From Campylobacterales bacterium (GTDB lineage: Bacteria > Campylobacterota > Campylobacteria > Campylobacterales > Thiovulaceae): a stretch of DNA of 7,576 nucleotides. A program made the translations under genes and the position numbers. How positions within the stretch are numbered: position 1 is the first letter of the stretch; each line of letters begins with the position of its first letter. Where the stretch lies: the NCBI GenBank assembly GCA_012963895.1, contig DTUW01000075.1, forward strand, positions 1-7,576, read 5' to 3'. Shown here one piece after another: positions 6,236-7,576 of this stretch. The notes beneath the pieces were generated by a model, which saw only the letters and a list, made by a program, of their open reading frames with translations, had not been told where the DNA came from and did not search any database.

Positions 6236-7575
6236 ATCTCTACCTCTATCGTTTTGTAATTTGTATATAGAACCTTAGAACCCTTTTGAATTCGAACATA
6301 TTTCCGCTTAGTGTAATCTACAAGATAGCTACCCTTTTCAGAGGTGGAAAACTTAGCACACAGTTTCCCCGCCTCTATAAGAATACCCTTTTTTACCTCT
6401 CTTCTATCTGTTCGAATAATTACATGAGCTGATGGAATATCTTTCAAATGTAGCCAAATATCGTTACTTTTGCTATTTTCCAAAAGCTCGATATTTCCCT
6501 TTTCACTTTTACCTATCATCACTTTATGCCCCTCTATCCAAAAGGTAGCAATTGATAGGTTCTCCTCTCCTCTCTCTCGCTTCTCCTGTTTTGGGGTGAT
6601 TATCTCTATCTCTTCAATAGTAGAGCTGTTTTGGATAGCTTGAATCTGTTTTTCCAGAAACTCAATTTTTTCTAATATATTCTCTCTCTCAACTCTGCTA
6701 TTTATACTCTTCTTTTCCAATCTCTTAGCGAGGTTGAAAAATATATCAGCCATGTGGGTATTACTCTTAGCCTCTTTTGGTCTCTGAAACTTGATGGTAT
6801 TCCCCTCCAAATCTACCAGCTCAACCTCATCGCTATATTTTGGAATTGAATTTAGACGGATTAGAATCAGTTCCCCTATCTTTTTAGCTCTTCTACTCTC
6901 TTCTAATAGTTTCTCTTCGCTCTCTATACTTTCCAATCTATTTTGGAGTTTCTCAATTTTTGAAAGTAACTTTTTTATCCCCTTTATTTTGAGTTGTGAG
7001 ATTCTCTCTTCTACATATTTCCAATATTTTGAGATGAGATATTCCCTAATATCTTCTATCTCTTTTCCGCTCTGGAACTGAAATTTTGGTTTTGGAGGAT
7101 TTTCCAATTTTCTACCAATCTGGACAACTCTAATAGATTGATATTCTGTAATGTGATGGAGGGCTTCAAGAACTACCAAATTTTCATCTAAGAGAATAGC
7201 ATTGGTATGTTTTCCGGTAAATTCAAATTGAATAGATGAGGTGGTAGTTTTGTATTTGTGAAATGATTTGGTGGTAATTCGCAATATCTTATCTTCATTG
7301 ATAATCTCTATCTTCTCAATTTCTGTTTTCTGAAATCGGTTGGATAGCATAGTATCAAATGGGGCATTTAGCTTCTCTCTTCTCACCCCCTCATAGGGTT
7401 TTATATAGATAAAGCTATTGCCCCGTTGTAAATTGAAATAGAAAATATTCCTTTTATCGAACTCTATTCGGATAGTGTTGTAATCGGTTCGATAGATGGA
7501 ATGGATTTTTTTGAATTGTTGTAGATATTTGGAAATCTCAACGAGTTCCCAATATTTCAGGGTGTAACTTTTCAT
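6232..7575 (-). CDS. NFACT family protein (RqcH-like, former fibronectin-binding A)
   Basis: The protein is 447 residues. NFACT proteins bind the stalled large ribosomal subunit with tRNA; bacterial RqcH adds alanine tails to trapped chains for degradation. Older annotations call them fibronectin-binding proteins. The N-terminal NFACT-N part includes NAPFDTMLSNRF (70-81) and EFTGKHTNAILLDE (118-131). A long charged helical region with coiled-coil character spans 190-235 and 280-315. The C-terminal NFACT-R domain has GNIELLENSKSNDIWLHLK (360-378), SAHVII (382-387) and a KGSKVLYTNYKTIEVEI end. RqcH is about 570 residues, so the middle is reduced. Where B. subtilis RqcH has D97-R98, needed for tRNA use, this protein appears to have D95-K96. 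Thus NFACT membership is secure and alanine-tailing is not. The ATG lies one base from the window end, so ribosome site and promoter are outside, and a longer form cannot be excluded, though the N-terminus looks complete. Confidence 0.9.
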   Translation of the reverse strand: MKSYTLKYWELVEISKYLQQFKKIHSIYRTDYNTIRIEFDKRNIFYFNLQRGNSFIYIKPYEGVRREKLNAPFDTMLSNRFQKTEIEKIEIINEDKILRITTKSFHKYKTTTSSIQFEFTGKHTNAILLDENLVVLEALHHITEYQSIRVVQIGRKLENPPKPKFQFQSGKEIEDIREYLISKYWKYVEERISQLKIKGIKKLLSKIEKLQNRLESIESEEKLLEESRRAKKIGELILIRLNSIPKYSDEVELVDLEGNTIKFQRPKEAKSNTHMADIFFNLAKRLEKKSINSRVERENILEKIEFLEKQIQAIQNSSTIEEIEIITPKQEKRERGEENLSIATFWIEGHKVMIGKSEKGNIELLENSKSNDIWLHLKDIPSAHVIIRTDRREVKKGILIEAGKLCAKFSTSEKGSYLVDYTKRKYVRIQKGSKVLYTNYKTIEVEI

Positions 7576-7576
7576 A

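Noticed and set aside
1..7576. CRISPR array, tRNA or rRNA gene, insertion sequence, prophage or defence system
   Set aside because: No regular direct repeats, clover-leaf or rRNA-like sequence, transposase, integrase or terminal inverted repeats were seen; nearly all bases are in identified genes.

Overview
The window looks like chromosomal DNA from a member of the Campylobacterota (the former Epsilonproteobacteria). It is AT-rich (about 36-37% GC by eye) and densely packed, with many one-base overlaps and gaps of a few bases. The partial MraY at the left end reads like Campylobacter/Sulfurovum-type MraY. The CsgG-like/LPP20 lipoprotein pair and the short NFACT protein also fit this group. 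I cannot fix the genus. There is no rRNA, tRNA, CRISPR array, insertion sequence or phage gene.

Layout. From about 4785 leftwards, five minus-strand genes form one apparent operon. In order of transcription they are a CsgG-like lipoprotein (4749-3748), an LPP20-family lipoprotein (3748-2804), a degenerate ParA/MinD-like ATPase (2801-2151), an MsbA-type ABC exporter (2142-454) and mraY (422 to the left edge, 5' part only). The junctions are a 1-nt overlap and gaps of 2, 8 and 31 nt. The ATPase and the exporter both begin with TTG. From about 4780 rightwards, a DJ-1/PfpI protein (4800-5357) and a family-2 glycosyltransferase (5357-6235) overlap by one base and form a second operon. A complete NFACT (RqcH-like) gene runs leftwards from the right edge (7575-6232), and its end overlaps the glycosyltransferase end by 4 bp. 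The only real intergenic regions are a 50-bp divergent promoter region (4750-4799) and the 31-bp mraY leader.

How the genes may work together. The leftward operon has an envelope theme: two outer-membrane-type lipoproteins, an inner-membrane lipid/lipopolysaccharide-type exporter, the enzyme that makes lipid I for peptidoglycan, and a MinD/ParA-type ATPase that might organise them in space. The glycosyltransferase also points to surface glycans. DJ-1 and NFACT are stress and quality-control genes.

Most unusual signals. (1) By eye, the four-base palindromes GATC, GTAC and GGCC are absent from the whole window although their parts are common. (2) The ParA-like ATPase lacks the signature lysine of the deviant Walker A motif. 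(3) The exporter's nucleotide-binding domain lacks the usual A-loop tyrosine segment. (4) The NFACT protein has a shortened middle and DK where RqcH has the functional DR pair.
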